From NCBI RefSeq assembly GCF_004458765.1, contig NZ_SPJX01000156.1, forward strand, positions 175,979 to 239,978: 64,000 bases of DNA, in the 5' to 3' direction. Every line of letters begins with the position of its first letter. Position 1 is the stretch's first letter. Made by a program: the position numbers and the translations under genes. Under the pieces are notes generated by a model. The model saw nothing but the letters and a program-made list of their open reading frames with translations. It made no database searches and was not told the DNA's origin. The DNA comes from Microvirga pakistanensis. GTDB lineage: Bacteria > Pseudomonadota > Alphaproteobacteria > Rhizobiales > Beijerinckiaceae. Shown here in pieces: positions 51,725 through 62,297 of this stretch.

Positions 51725-51811
51725 CACGAACCTCTCAACGCAACATACGAGACTCAACGCGCGCCTACGGCAAAGGTTCTGACGGGCGCCGGGAGGGGCT
51801 CGCCGGCGGTT

Positions 51812-52315
51812 CTACTTGCGGAGCGTCCCCGAGGGCGCGGACCAGAGCGGCCGGACCTTGGGCTGCTCGGGTGCGGGAGCCGGGGAGCCTGACGTCTTCG
51901 GCAGCCAGATTCCGAGGCTTCGGACATAGTCCTCCGGCAGGCCCGCATGAACGGCCGCCTCGACGACGCTCTCCATATAGCCGGGACGGGGCGCACCGGG
52001 CTTGGCGCTGCGTCCGACATAGACCACGGCGCGGCGCGGCCCCTGCTCGGTGACCACAGGCTGGACCACCTTGGTATAGAGCCCGGTCGACAGGCTCTCG
52101 TAGCGGTCGAGCGCTGGAACGTCCGCCAGCGCCAGATCCCACACCATGCCCCAGACCGCCTGCTGGGGATCGCGCACCACCGTCGCATAGCCTTCGTCGA
52201 AGATCGTGAAGCGGTGGCGCATGAGCCGCGCGATGCCCACCGGCTTCGATCCCGGGCAGCGCTGGAGCATCGCGGCGCGGTCCATGTTGGACCCATAGGC
52301 GAAGTAGAGCGGCAT
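51812..52315 (-). CDS. Gamma-glutamylcyclotransferase-like protein
   Basis: A 167-aa AIG2/GGCT-fold protein. The substrate loop is LYFAYGSNMDRAAMLQRCPG, followed by ATVVRDPQQAVWGMVWDLAL and catalytic-acid segment LDRYESLSTGLYTK. It ends in a C-terminal proline-rich tail (GSPAPAPEQPKVRPLW). Such enzymes cyclise gamma-glutamyl amines to 5-oxoproline. It follows pccA by 31 bp in the same direction and may be read through from it. Confidence 0.82.
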   Translation of the reverse strand: MPLYFAYGSNMDRAAMLQRCPGSKPVGIARLMRHRFTIFDEGYATVVRDPQQAVWGMVWDLALADVPALDRYESLSTGLYTKVVQPVVTEQGPRRAVVYVGRSAKPGAPRPGYMESVVEAAVHAGLPEDYVRSLGIWLPKTSGSPAPAPEQPKVRPLWSAPSGTLRK

Positions 52316-52346
52316 GAAACCTATCTCGTGACGGGAGCGGCTAGCT

Positions 52347-54347
<2,001 letters not shown>

Positions 54348-54487
54348 GAGCCTCGGACGCTCCACCCTCGAGAAAACATTAAACCCCACCTCCGTTACTG
54401 CACATCGGTGCATTCGGGAAGCAGGGCCGTGTTCAGCATTTAGGTTAGATGGCGAAAGACCAGCTTAGAGGGCGCAAGACCCGGCGC

Positions 54488-54901
54488 TCAGGCGGCGATG
54501 AGGTTCATGCGCGCCTGCTGGCGCCCGCGCATGATGAAATCGAGCAGGGCCACGTCCACATAGCCCGCCGCGTCCAGGATGGCATAGGCGATATTCATGG
54601 CGTTGCGGCTGGGACCGCTGATCTCCAGGACCGTGGCGAGCCACAGGGCGTCGTCGTTACTCACCACGCCGTGGGGTTCGCGCTTCCACACCACGAATTC
54701 CACCACGAGCCCGGTGAGCGCCGCGCCCCAGCTCTCGTCCGCCTCGACGATCCGGTCCACGGCCAGGAGCGATTCCACTTCCAGGCGGCTAGCGATGCCC
54801 TCCGGCAGAATCTCTCCAGTAAGCTGCTTCACGGCATCCGCGGATATGAAACGGCATTCTGCGGCGCTGTCGATGAACTCGCGAAGGCTGTCCTTCATCA
54901 T
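54488..54901 (-). CDS. Hypothetical protein (137 aa)
   Basis: A soluble acidic protein from MMKDSLREFIDSAAECRFIS. Helical segments include ADAVKQLTGEILPEGIASRL, 'AVDRIVEADESWGAALTGLV' and VEFVVWKREPHGVVSNDDAL. The C-terminal part is AYVILD-like (MNIAYAILDAAGYVDVALLD). It is not a family I can name with confidence. The leader carries a strong hairpin at 54925. Confidence 0.6.
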   Translation of the reverse strand: MMKDSLREFIDSAAECRFISADAVKQLTGEILPEGIASRLEVESLLAVDRIVEADESWGAALTGLVVEFVVWKREPHGVVSNDDALWLATVLEISGPSRNAMNIAYAILDAAGYVDVALLDFIMRGRQQARMNLIAA

Positions 54902-54924
54902 CCCTCTGACTCCTTCCGGCCCCT

Positions 54925-54952
54925 GCCGGCCCTTGCTCCGGCGAGGGCCGGC
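54925..54952. promoter_or_regulatory. Strong hairpin upstream of the hypothetical gene
   Basis: GCCGGCCCTTGC/GCGAGGGCCGGC, 12 pairs (one G.U) around TCCG, 24 bp before the start of the minus-strand gene. Its place in the leader suggests mRNA stabilisation or a repressor site. Confidence 0.5.
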
Positions 54953-55230
54953 CGATCTCCTGTGTGGGGATGAGCTTCACACGGGGGGCGGCCGCAAACC
55001 GTTAACGCGCCATGCTGAATCGACGTTGAGGTTAAGCCTTGCTGAGACTCTTTGGTTGCCGGATCCTTGCAGGGCCGAATTCTTCAGCGCCAGCGCGGCT
55101 TTGGGTCTGCGGCGTCCCGCCGCTTGCAATCCCGCAAGGCTGCCCTTTCGGCACTTACTCCGTCGGCGGTGGCACCTATGTTCCCGGCATGCGGCGCGCA
55201 TTCCGCGCCCTGCATTAAGGAACATGAGCC
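54953..55230. other. Gene-free stretch before the mhqO-like gene
   Basis: About 280 bp between divergent genes. One short minus-strand frame exists but is Arg-rich and unlikely to be coding. Promoters for both neighbours should lie here; no clear hexamers or palindromes were found. Confidence 0.3.
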
Positions 55231-56160
55231 ATGCGGCACCACGGCATTCATCACGTCACCGCCATCGCGGGTCCGGCCCGTCGCAACCTGGATTTCTACA
55301 CGCGCGTCCTGGGGCTCCGCCTCGTCAAGAAGACCGTGAACTTCGACGACCCGGGCACGTATCACTTCTATTTCGGCGACAGCCATGGCAGCCCGGGCTC
55401 GATCCTGACCTTCTTCCCGTGGGAGCATGTGGCGCCGGGGCGCACGGGCGTCGGCTCGACCTCCGAAACCGCCTTCCGGGTGCCTGAAGGCTCCCTCGGC
55501 TACTGGAGCCACCGCTTCATCGAGCAGGGCGTCGAGCACGGCGCGCTGGAGAAGCGCTTCGGCCAGAGCGTGCTGCCATTCAAGGACCCGCACGGCACCA
55601 GCCTGTCCCTGGTCGGCGTGGCGGATGCGGAGGTCGGGGAGGCCTGGGCGAACGGCGAGGTTCCGGCCGAGCATGCCATCCGCGGCCTCGAAGGCGTCAC
55701 GCTGCTCGTGGAAAATGGCGAACCCACCGGTGCGATCCTCACGGATGTCTTCGGCTTCCGCGAAGTGGCGCGGGACGGCTCCCTCGTCCGCTACCGGAGC
55801 GACACCGCCATCGGCGGCACGGTCGATATCCGCGGCGTCGGCGGCTTCCTGCCGGGGCGCATGGGCGGCGGCTCGGTCCATCACGTGGCCTTCCGTGCGG
55901 CGGACGACGCTGACCAAGCCGAGATGGTGAGGAAGCTCGCGGACAAGTACGGCCTCCACGCCACCGAGCAGAAGGATCGCAACTACTTCCGTTCGGTCTA
56001 TTTCCGCGAGCCCGGCGGCATCCTGTTCGAGATCGCCACCGACGGCCCCGGCTTCGCGGCCGACGAGCCGGAGGAACGGCTGGGCAGCGAGCTGAAGCTC
56101 CCCGCCTTTCTCGAACCGAGCCGCTCGAGGATCGAGGCCCATCTGCCCGAGCTGGCCTGA
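55231..56160 (+). CDS. Ring-cleaving-dioxygenase-like VOC protein (MhqO-like)
   Basis: A 309-aa protein of two tandem vicinal-oxygen-chelate halves: the first GIHHVTAIAGPARRNLDFYT RVLGLRLVKKTVNFDDPGTY (metal His in HHVTA), the second SVHHVAFRAADDADQAEMVR and VYFREPGGILFEIATDGPGF with the Glu ligand. This is the MhqO/YkcA group of putative hydroquinone dioxygenases. A carboxylesterase like MhqD lies 200 bp downstream, as in Bacillus mhq operons. Confidence 0.85.
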   Translation: MRHHGIHHVTAIAGPARRNLDFYTRVLGLRLVKKTVNFDDPGTYHFYFGDSHGSPGSILTFFPWEHVAPGRTGVGSTSETAFRVPEGSLGYWSHRFIEQGVEHGALEKRFGQSVLPFKDPHGTSLSLVGVADAEVGEAWANGEVPAEHAIRGLEGVTLLVENGEPTGAILTDVFGFREVARDGSLVRYRSDTAIGGTVDIRGVGGFLPGRMGGGSVHHVAFRAADDADQAEMVRKLADKYGLHATEQKDRNYFRSVYFREPGGILFEIATDGPGFAADEPEERLGSELKLPAFLEPSRSRIEAHLPELA

Positions 56161-56191
56161 GGCTCAGCCGATCCTCCCTCCCGCTGAGGCT

Positions 56192-56305
56192 ATGACCGCT
56201 CCAGCGTCATGGCCGGGCTCGACCCGGCCATCCACGTCTTGAGGAACGCTGCGCCGGCAAGACGTGGATCCCCGGGCCAAGTCCGGGGATGACGGAGCGG
56301 GATCC
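56192..56305. repeat. Palindromic repeat (GTCATGGCCGGGCTCGACCC type) with long arms
   Basis: ATCCACGTCTTG and CAAGACGTGGAT form 12-bp arms, and the element is flanked by GTCATGGCCGGGC... and ...CCGGGGATGACGG. It is the 'cgtcatggccgggctt..cccggccat' type common in alphaproteobacteria. It lies between the mhqO-like and mhqD-like genes. Confidence 0.65.
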
Positions 56306-56357
56306 AGGTCTCACCCCATTGCCCTCGTCCCTTCCTAAGGGAAATCCTGAGGAACCC

Positions 56358-56975
56358 ATGACCGAGCTGTCCTTCATCCACCGTTTCGAGCCCGCCACCG
56401 CGCCGGAGCGTCCGCCTCTCCTTCTGCTTCACGGCACGGGCGGCGACGAGAACGATCTGCTGGCTCTCGGCCGCATGGTCTCGCCCGGCTCCGCCCTGCT
56501 CTCCCCGCGCGGCAAGATCCTGGAGAACGGGATGCCGCGCTTCTTCCGCCGCTTGGCGGAAGGCGTGTTCGACGAGGAGGACGTGCGCTTTCGCGCCAAC
56601 GAGCTCGCGGATTTCGTCGCCGAGGCGCGCGCGGCTTACGGTCTCGCGGCGCCGGTTGCGCTCGGCTTCTCCAATGGCGCGAACATCGCGGCCGCCATGC
56701 TGATGCTGCGGCCGGAGGCGCTTGCGGGCGCCGCGCTCTTGCGCGCCATGGTGCCGCTGCAGGACGCGCCGCAGACGGACCTCGCGGGCAAGGGCGTGCT
56801 GCTGGTGTCGGGCGCGATGGACCCGATCATTCCGGAGGACAACGCGGGGCGTCTTGCGACCTTGCTCGCCTCGTCGGGCGCACAGGTACGGCACGAGGTG
56901 CTGCCCACCGGGCACGGCCTGTCACAGACGGACCTTCAACTGCTGGTGAAGTGGTTTGCGGAGATCGGGACGTAG
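56358..56975 (+). CDS. Alpha/beta-hydrolase carboxylesterase (MhqD-like)
   Basis: A 205-aa esterase of the phospholipase/carboxylesterase type. The oxyanion region is PPLLLLHGTGGDENDLLALG, nucleophile elbow GFSNGAN (Ser), Asp in VSGAMDPIIPEDNAGR and the His in LPTGHGLSQTDL. The arrangement matches MhqD/YodD-type hydrolases. The start is set by GAGGAACCC before the ATG. Together with the VOC protein it is likely part of quinone or aromatic stress detoxification; the MarR-type regulator usual for mhq genes is not adjacent. Confidence 0.85.
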   Translation: MTELSFIHRFEPATAPERPPLLLLHGTGGDENDLLALGRMVSPGSALLSPRGKILENGMPRFFRRLAEGVFDEEDVRFRANELADFVAEARAAYGLAAPVALGFSNGANIAAAMLMLRPEALAGAALLRAMVPLQDAPQTDLAGKGVLLVSGAMDPIIPEDNAGRLATLLASSGAQVRHEVLPTGHGLSQTDLQLLVKWFAEIGT

Positions 56976-57004
56976 CGGCGCCGGCAAACACCGCCTCTGA
57001 CCAA

Positions 57005-57048
57005 TCGTCTCCGTCATCCGCGGACCTGGTCCGGGGATGACGGGATCG
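57005..57048. repeat. Short copy of the CGTCAT...ATGACGG repeat
   Basis: CCGTCATCCGCGGACCTGGT then CCGGGGATGACGGG, a degenerate palindrome matching the flank of the 56.2-kb element. Confidence 0.5.
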
Positions 57049-57049
57049 A

Positions 57050-57150
57050 TGCGACTAGAGCTGTTTCCACGTGCGTGGAATCATCTCTTCTCTTGGGTGT
57101 ACCGCATTTTTTGCCGGCGAACTGGATCCACTTCGCCGAAAAATGCTCTA
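57050..57150. repeat. Paired palindromic repeats 3' of the cysK-like gene
   Basis: TTCCACG-TG-CGTGGAA (57065-57080) and a larger hairpin GCATTTTTTGCCGGCGAAC/TTCGCCGAAAAATGC (57104-57145) stand side by side. On the minus strand the second starts directly at the TAG of the cysK-like gene (TAG-AGCATTTTTCGG). These belong to the 'TAGAGC...GCTCTA' repeat group seen across related genomes. Confidence 0.6.
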
Positions 57151-58218
57151 GAGAACGCCCGTCTCGAAGAAGCGCTCGATCGCGTCTTCGGCCGGCCTGA
57201 TGTCGATGCCGCGCTCCTTGAGCCAATCGTCGTTGAAATGGGTGGAGCGGTAGCGGTCGCCTGAATCGCACAGAAGCGTCACGACGGAGCCCGTCTCGCC
57301 CTGTTTCACCATCTCGCCGACGATCTGCGCCACGGCCCAGAGATTGGTGCCGGTGGAGCCGCCGCAGGAGCGGCCGATGCGGCGGGAGAGAACGCGCGCC
57401 GCAGCAAGGCTCGCCGCATCCGGCACCGCGGTGGCGCGGTCGATGAGCTCCGGCACGAAGGACGGCTCGCAACGCGGGCGGCCGATGCCCTCGATGACCG
57501 AGGGCGGACCGGATACCGTGCACACGCTGCGATCCGCCAGATGGCGGTGGAAAACGGACGCTTCCGGATCGGCGAGGCACAGCCGCGTCGGCAGGCGGCG
57601 ATAGCGGATGTAGCGCCCGAGCGTCGCCGAGGTGCCGCCGGTGCCCGCCCCCACCACGATCCAGCGTGGCACCGGATGCTCCTCCTGCGCCATCTGGCTG
57701 AAGATCGATTCCGCAATGTTGTTGTTGCCGCGCCAGTCAGTCGCCCGCTCGGCATAGGTGAACTGGTCCATGTAATGACCGCCGAGTTCGGCCGCCAGCC
57801 GCGCGCTCTCCGCGTACATCTGCGCGGGGCTGTCCACGAAATGGCTCTCGCCGCCATAGAAGGCGATCTGCGCGATCTTCTCCGCCGACGTGGAACGCGG
57901 CATCACGGCAATGAAGCGCAGGCCCAGCATGCGGGCGAAATAGGCTTCCGACACGGCGGTCGATCCGCTCGACGCCTCGATGATCGTGGTGTCCGGCCCG
58001 ATCCAGCCGTTGCACAACCCATAGAGAAACAGCGAGCGCGCCAGCCGGTGCTTGAGGCTCCCCGACGGATGGGTCGATTCATCCTTCAGGTAAAGCGACA
58101 CCCCCGCTGCTCCCGGCAGTGGCACCCGCAGCAGATGCGTGTCCGACGAGCGGTTGAAATCCGCCTCGATGGTCTGGATGGCGGCGGAAACCCAGGAGCG
58201 GTCGAAGAGCTTTGGCAT
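57148..58218 (-). CDS. Cysteine-synthase-like PLP enzyme
   Basis: A 356-aa fold-type II PLP enzyme from MPKLFDRSW. The PLP lysine is in [13 protein letters not shown]; the substrate loop [18 protein letters not shown] corresponds to the SxGNTG-type loop of CysK (here SSGSTA). The phosphate-binding Gly-rich loop is [20 protein letters not shown] and the end loop SCGGSTGTN. It is longer and more divergent than CysK, closer to the CysK2/Cds1 branch that can act as cysteine desulfhydrase or synthase. It starts 2 bp after the pccB stop, implying co-translation. Confidence 0.85.
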   Translation of the reverse strand: MPKLFDRSWVSAAIQTIEADFNRSSDTHLLRVPLPGAAGVSLYLKDESTHPSGSLKHRLARSLFLYGLCNGWIGPDTTIIEASSGSTAVSEAYFARMLGLRFIAVMPRSTSAEKIAQIAFYGGESHFVDSPAQMYAESARLAAELGGHYMDQFTYAERATDWRGNNNIAESIFSQMAQEEHPVPRWIVVGAGTGGTSATLGRYIRYRRLPTRLCLADPEASVFHRHLADRSVCTVSGPPSVIEGIGRPRCEPSFVPELIDRATAVPDAASLAAARVLSRRIGRSCGGSTGTNLWAVAQIVGEMVKQGETGSVVTLLCDSGDRYRSTHFNDDWLKERGIDIRPAEDAIERFFETGVL

Positions 58219-58220
58219 GT

Positions 58221-59753
58221 TCACAGCGGAATGTTGTCGTGCTTCTTCCACGGCCGCTCGGTTTCCTTGTGCCGAAGCATCGCCAGAGCCCGGGCGATCC
58301 GACGCCTGGTCGAATGCGGCATGATCACCTCGTCGATGTAGCCGCGCTCGGCCGCCACGAAGGGCGACATGAAGCGGTCTTCGTATTCCTTGGTGCGGGC
58401 AGCGATCTTGTCCTGATCGCCGATGTCCTGCCGGAAGATGATCTCCACCGCGCCCTTGGCGCCCATCACGGCGATCTGCGCGGTCGGCCAAGCGTAGTTG
58501 ACGTCGCCGCCGATGTGCTTGGAGGCCATCACGTCATAGGCGCCGCCGAAGGCCTTGCGGGTGATCACCGTCACCAGCGGCACCGTGGCCTCGGAATAGG
58601 CGAAGAGCAGCTTCGCGCCGTGCTTGATGAGGCCGCCATATTCCTGCGCCGTTCCGGGGAGGAAGCCCGGCACGTCCTCGAAGGTGACGATCGGGATGTT
58701 GAAGGCGTCGCAGAAGCGCACGAAGCGGGCGGCCTTGCGGGAGGCGTCCGCATCGAGCACGCCCGCCAGCACCATCGGCTGGTTGGCCACGAAGCCCACC
58801 GTGCGGCCCTCGATGCGGCCGAAGCCCGTGATGATGTTCTTCGCGTAGGCTTCCTGGATCTCGAAGAAATCGCCCTCGTCCACGACCTTCAGGATCAGCT
58901 CCTTCATGTCGTAGGGCTTGTTGGGGTTGTCGGGAATCAGGGTGTCGAGGCTGTCATCGGTGCGGTTCGGATCGTCGAAGCTCGGGATCTCCGGCACGCC
59001 GTCCATGTTGTTGGCGGGCAGGAAATCGATCAGGCGGCGCACCTGCAGCAGTGCCTCCACGTCGTTGTCGTAGGCCCCGTCGGCCACGGAGGATCGGGTG
59101 GTGTGCACCTTCGCGCCGCCGAGCTCCTCCGAGGTCACGGTCTCGTTGGTGACGGTCTTCACCACGTCGGGGCCGGTGACGAACATGTAGGAGCGGTCAC
59201 GCACCATGAAGATGAAGTCGGTCATGGCGGGCGAATAGACGTCGCCGCCCGCGCAGGGACCCATGATGACGGAAATCTGCGGGATGACGCCCGAGGCGAT
59301 CACGTTGCGCTTGAACACCTCGCCATAGCCGCCGAGCGCCGCCACGCCCTCCTGGATGCGCGCGCCGCCCGCATCGAAGAGGCCCACGATGGGCGCGCGC
59401 ATCTTGAGCGCCATGTCCTGGATCTTGGTGATCTTCTGGGCGTGGGCCTCGGAGAGCGAGCCGCCGAAGACGGTGAAGTCCTTGGCGAAGACGAAGACCG
59501 TGCGGCCGTTGACCGTGCCCCAGCCGGTCACGACCCCGTCGCCCGGGATCTTGACCTTGTCCATGCCGAAATCCGTAGAGCGGTGCTCCACGAACATGTC
59601 GAACTCCTCGAACGAGCCTTTGTCGAGGAGGAGCTCGATGCGCTCGCGCGCGGTGAGCTTGCCCCGGGCATGCTGCGCCTCGATGCGCTTTTCGCCGCCG
59701 CCGAGGCGGGCCTGCGCCCGCCGCTCTTCAAGACGTTCCAGAATGTCTTTCAT
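58221..59753 (-). CDS. pccB: Propionyl-CoA carboxylase carboxyltransferase subunit
   Basis: A 510-aa carboxyltransferase that carboxylates propionyl-CoA to methylmalonyl-CoA with PccA. Characteristic segments are [76 protein letters not shown] and '[20 protein letters not shown]'. The C-terminal [13 protein letters not shown] (biotin site) completes it. Length is standard. AGGGA precedes the ATG by seven bases. It heads a two-gene unit with the cysteine-synthase-like gene; pccA is 4 kb away. Confidence 0.95.
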   Translation of the reverse strand: MKDILERLEERRAQARLGGGEKRIEAQHARGKLTARERIELLLDKGSFEEFDMFVEHRSTDFGMDKVKIPGDGVVTGWGTVNGRTVFVFAKDFTVFGGSLSEAHAQKITKIQDMALKMRAPIVGLFDAGGARIQEGVAALGGYGEVFKRNVIASGVIPQISVIMGPCAGGDVYSPAMTDFIFMVRDRSYMFVTGPDVVKTVTNETVTSEELGGAKVHTTRSSVADGAYDNDVEALLQVRRLIDFLPANNMDGVPEIPSFDDPNRTDDSLDTLIPDNPNKPYDMKELILKVVDEGDFFEIQEAYAKNIITGFGRIEGRTVGFVANQPMVLAGVLDADASRKAARFVRFCDAFNIPIVTFEDVPGFLPGTAQEYGGLIKHGAKLLFAYSEATVPLVTVITRKAFGGAYDVMASKHIGGDVNYAWPTAQIAVMGAKGAVEIIFRQDIGDQDKIAARTKEYEDRFMSPFVAAERGYIDEVIMPHSTRRRIARALAMLRHKETERPWKKHDNIPL

Positions 59754-59833
59754 GGATGATCCCTGGTGCCGGGAGAAATGGTCCGCTCCCGCTTAGCACA
59801 GCCTTGGGCGCGTCAATATCCCACTATCGGCGT

Positions 59834-59847
59834 GTGCTCCAGAGCAC
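59834..59847. promoter_or_regulatory. 14-bp palindrome upstream of the small lipoprotein gene
   Basis: GTGCTC-CA-GAGCAC lies 63 bp before the lipoprotein start, with an AT-rich TTATATTC about 20 bp before that start that could be the -10 element. It may be an operator site. Confidence 0.3.
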
Positions 59848-59909
59848 TTCCCATTCTCGGGCAGCGGACCTATGCATCCAAACGTTATATTCTAACGAAA
59901 GGACCTGTC

Positions 59910-60284
59910 ATGATGACTCCGTCGAAGGCTATAGCTGCCGCCATGGCCCTGTCTCTCCCGGCCGCCGGCTGCGCCAGCCGCTCCGAGGACGTCGCTGCAG
60001 CTTATGTGTCTCCGATGGCCTACAGCAGCTATAGCTGCCGTGAGCTGAACGCCGAGGCTCAGCGCGTCAGCTCGGCGGCGGCCGCCGCCGGCATGCAGGA
60101 TTCGGCGCGGACGCGCGATGCGGTGGCCACCACCGCCGCGCTGGTGGTCTTCTGGCCGGCCGCCTTCTTCGTCGGCGGCAACGGCGCTCAGACCGCCGAG
60201 CTCGCCCGCCTGAAAGGGCAGATGCAGGCCGTCGAGGAAGCCTCGATCCGCAAGCGCTGCGGCATCAGCTTCCGCCGCGTCTGA
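59910..60284 (+). CDS. Small lipoprotein with two hydrophobic regions
   Basis: A 124-aa protein: signal MMTPSKAIAAAMALSLPAAG with lipobox AAGC, then a helical region (SSYSCRELNAEAQRVSSAAA) and a second hydrophobic stretch (TTAALVVFWPAAFFVGGNGA). It ends in a charged helix 'ELARLKGQMQAVEEASIRKR'. This resembles the YnbE/YidQ-type small envelope lipoproteins that have a central membrane-active segment. GAAAGGA precedes the ATG. A terminator follows. Confidence 0.75.
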   Translation: MMTPSKAIAAAMALSLPAAGCASRSEDVAAAYVSPMAYSSYSCRELNAEAQRVSSAAAAAGMQDSARTRDAVATTAALVVFWPAAFFVGGNGAQTAELARLKGQMQAVEEASIRKRCGISFRRV

Positions 60285-60303
60285 GCCCTGCCGGGTTCGA
60301 GTG

Positions 60304-60337
60304 AAAAGCCGCCGGTGCCCTCGCACCGGCGGCTTTT
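60304..60337. terminator. Bidirectional Rho-independent terminator
   Basis: AAAAGCCGCCGGTGC/GCACCGGCGGCTTTT, a perfect 15-bp stem around CCTC, ending in four T, 20 bp after the lipoprotein stop. On the opposite strand it ends in four T as well and could stop transcription from the ATP12 gene. Confidence 0.9.
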
Positions 60338-60339
60338 CC

Positions 60340-60390
60340 AGAGCATCGGACCCGAAAATGGACTTGCACTTTCGGGATCAATCCGATGCT
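60340..60390 (+). repeat. Palindromic repeat (CCGAAA...TTTCGG type), best copy
   Basis: AGCATCGGA/TCCGATGCT outer arms (60342-60390) and CCCGAAA/TTTCGGG inner arms make a clean cruciform. Degenerate copies lie at 35.7 and 37.0 kb. Confidence 0.8.
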
Positions 60391-60403
60391 TTTTCTTGAA
60401 TCA

Positions 60404-60445
60404 AGAGCATCGTTCGGGCAGCCCCAGAGAGCCGCACGATGCTCT
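60404..60445. repeat. AGAGCATCGT palindromic repeat 3' of ATP12
   Basis: 10-bp arms AGAGCATCGT/ACGATGCTCT. On the minus strand it begins right at the TAG of the ATP12 gene. Confidence 0.7.
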
Positions 60446-61226
60446 AGCGGGAGGCGAGACGGAAGACGTCCGACGCGGCCCTGAAATCGGCCTCTCGCCT
60501 GCGGCGGCGCTCCATGGCCTCGAAATCCTCGCCCCAGACGCTTTCCTGGTACACCTCGTCCACATGGGCGGCCGTCCAGGCCTGGTCCGTGTCGAGCCGC
60601 CCGGACGCATGCGCGAGTGCGATCAGCACCGAGCCGGAGAGCGTGGTCATCACGTGCAGGGCGGCGAGCGCGAAGGGGGACCTGATCCCCTCGATCACCG
60701 CCCGGATGGCGGCGATCGCCTCCTCGGGCTGGGTCACGTGCATGACGCCTTCCGCCAGGGTGAAGCGGGCGCCATGGCTGTCCCTCGCCCAATCGAGAAT
60801 CGGGTTCCAGGCCGAATCCTGCGACTGGACCAGCCGCGCAGGCTCGCTTACCCGGTAAAGGATCAGGTCAGACCCAGCATAGCGCACGAGATCGTCCACC
60901 ACCTCCGACTGTCGCGCCGCGACGCCGTCGATGGCCGAGTTGACGATGCGGGTGATCGGCATGGTGGACGGATCGACCTCGTCCCCCTGCCCCGACCATT
61001 CGCGGGCCATCGCCTCGGCGAGGGCTGAGGATGGCACGGCCAGGGCGTTCCTGCCGGGGGTCCTGGCCACGCGCCCGTCGAGGGTGAGATGGAAAAGGCC
61101 GTCCCGCTCCTCGACGCCCGCCTCCTTGTAGAAGCGCTTGGGCAGCGTCGGTTTCATGCCGGCCTGGGCGGCCCGCATGGGATCGGGCTCGTCCTGTGAT
61201 GGGAACCAATCGGGAGTCTCTGTCAT
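60444..61226 (-). CDS. ATP12 family F1-ATPase assembly chaperone
   Basis: A 260-aa member of the ATP12 family that in mitochondria binds the F1 alpha subunit before assembly. Segments are LPKRFYKEAGVEERDGLFHL TLDGRVARTPGRNALAVPSS, 'MAREWSGQGDEVDPSTMPITR' and IVNSAIDGVAARQSEVVDDL. Then 'YAGSDLILYRVSEPARLVQ' and the C-terminal 'ESVWGEDFEAMERRRRREADF' follow. The start at MTETPDW follows the family's usual N-terminus. It stands downstream of the HAD phosphatase gene, as in other Hyphomicrobiales. Confidence 0.9.
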   Translation of the reverse strand: MTETPDWFPSQDEPDPMRAAQAGMKPTLPKRFYKEAGVEERDGLFHLTLDGRVARTPGRNALAVPSSALAEAMAREWSGQGDEVDPSTMPITRIVNSAIDGVAARQSEVVDDLVRYAGSDLILYRVSEPARLVQSQDSAWNPILDWARDSHGARFTLAEGVMHVTQPEEAIAAIRAVIEGIRSPFALAALHVMTTLSGSVLIALAHASGRLDTDQAWTAAHVDEVYQESVWGEDFEAMERRRRREADFRAASDVFRLASR

Positions 61227-61299
61227 GGGGGAGAGATAGGCGCTTCGGTGAAAAGATGCGAGGGCCCGGCGCGTCCGCGCGGAAAACTTGCATTCTCCC

Positions 61300-61956
61300 T
61301 CAGGAGAGAAAGACCTCCAGCACCGGCTCGAGTTCCTCATAGCTGCCGACGATGCGGTCCGCCCCCGCCTCCTCCAGAGCCGCCACGGGCTGGAAGCCCC
61401 AGGACACGCCGACCGGCAACACCCCGGCAGCCCGCCCCATGGCCATGTCGTAGCTGGAATCGCCGATCATCATCGTGTCGCCCGGCGCGATGCCGAGTTC
61501 CTCCATGGCCTGCAGGATCATGGCCGGGTGAGGTTTGGAGGGCGCGTCGTCCGCGGTCTGGGTGGTGGAGAAGACCCCTTCCCAGCCCTGCTGCGTGATC
61601 AGCCGCGTCACGCCCTTCCGTGACTTGCCGGTGGCGAGCCCCAGCAGAACGTCCTCCCGGCCGGCGAGCCGCGCGATGCAGTCGCGGGCTCCCGGAAACA
61701 GCGGCGCCTCGTTCGCAGGATCGACATGCAGGACCGTGTAGGCGTCCTTGTAGGCTTGGGCCAACCCCTCGACCGGCGCCTTCGGCCCGGCGAGCACCGT
61801 GAAGGCCTCGATCAGGGACAGGCCGACGATGGAGAGCGAGCGCTCGCGGTTCGGCGGCGCCAGACCATAGGTCTCGAAAGCCCTGCGCAGGGAGGCCACG
61901 ATCACGTTCTGGCTGTCGACGAGGGTGCCGTCGACGTCGAAAAGGATGAGCTTCAC
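61300..61956 (-). CDS. HAD-family phosphatase (phosphoglycolate-phosphatase-like)
   Basis: A 218-aa HAD hydrolase of subfamily IA. Motif I is LILFDVDGTLVDSQ (nucleophile Asp), the cap domain spans residues about 15-85, motif II is GLATGKSRKGVTRL, motif III Lys is in APSKPHPAMIL and motif IV is TMMIGDSSYDMAMGRAAGVL. It is close to Gph/phosphatase proteins but the substrate is unknown. It lies between a tiny lipoprotein gene and ATP12, all in one direction. Confidence 0.87.
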   Translation of the reverse strand: MKLILFDVDGTLVDSQNVIVASLRRAFETYGLAPPNRERSLSIVGLSLIEAFTVLAGPKAPVEGLAQAYKDAYTVLHVDPANEAPLFPGARDCIARLAGREDVLLGLATGKSRKGVTRLITQQGWEGVFSTTQTADDAPSKPHPAMILQAMEELGIAPGDTMMIGDSSYDMAMGRAAGVLPVGVSWGFQPVAALEEAGADRIVGSYEELEPVLEVFLS

Positions 61957-61974
61957 GTGAAATCCCGTGGGCGC

Positions 61975-62100
61975 TTAACCGCGAGGGTTGGAGCCATGGC
62001 AGACCTGGGGCGTGTTGATGTTCCAGTTCCCGCACTTGTCGCAGGCCGTCGCCAATAGGCCGAGGCCGATCACCAGCCCCACTCGAAGAATACGCGTCAT
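61975..62100 (-). CDS. Tiny cysteine-rich lipoprotein (41 aa)
   Basis: A frame of 41 residues begins MTRILRVGLVIGLGLLATAC, a lipoprotein signal with lipobox ATAC. The mature part has only 22 residues, DKCGNWNINTPQVCHGSN plus PRG, with two cysteines that could pair. The pattern C-x2-C..W..N..QVC is distinctive and, from memory, recurs in related genomes next to the HAD/ATP12 genes. Its stop is 18 bp before the HAD start, so it probably heads the operon. Confidence 0.6.
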   Translation of the reverse strand: MTRILRVGLVIGLGLLATACDKCGNWNINTPQVCHGSNPRG

Positions 62101-62297
62101 CACCCGATGCCCCTGTGTCGAAGGAGCACCTTATTCAATTCATCCGTCCGCCGCCAGCGGACCCGTGCCCCTCGGTGCGGCCGTCCAGGGACATCCTCCC
62201 AGGAAAAGAGCGATGCGCTGACGGCTCGGACCTCGCCGCCCGCTGAATCGGCTCTATGTCCCATCAACTCGCCAAGCCCCATCGGGCATAACAGTCA

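Noticed and set aside
58212..59759. 515-codon plus-strand frame opposite pccB
   Set aside because: Antisense to a textbook pccB; the product has no recognisable domain.
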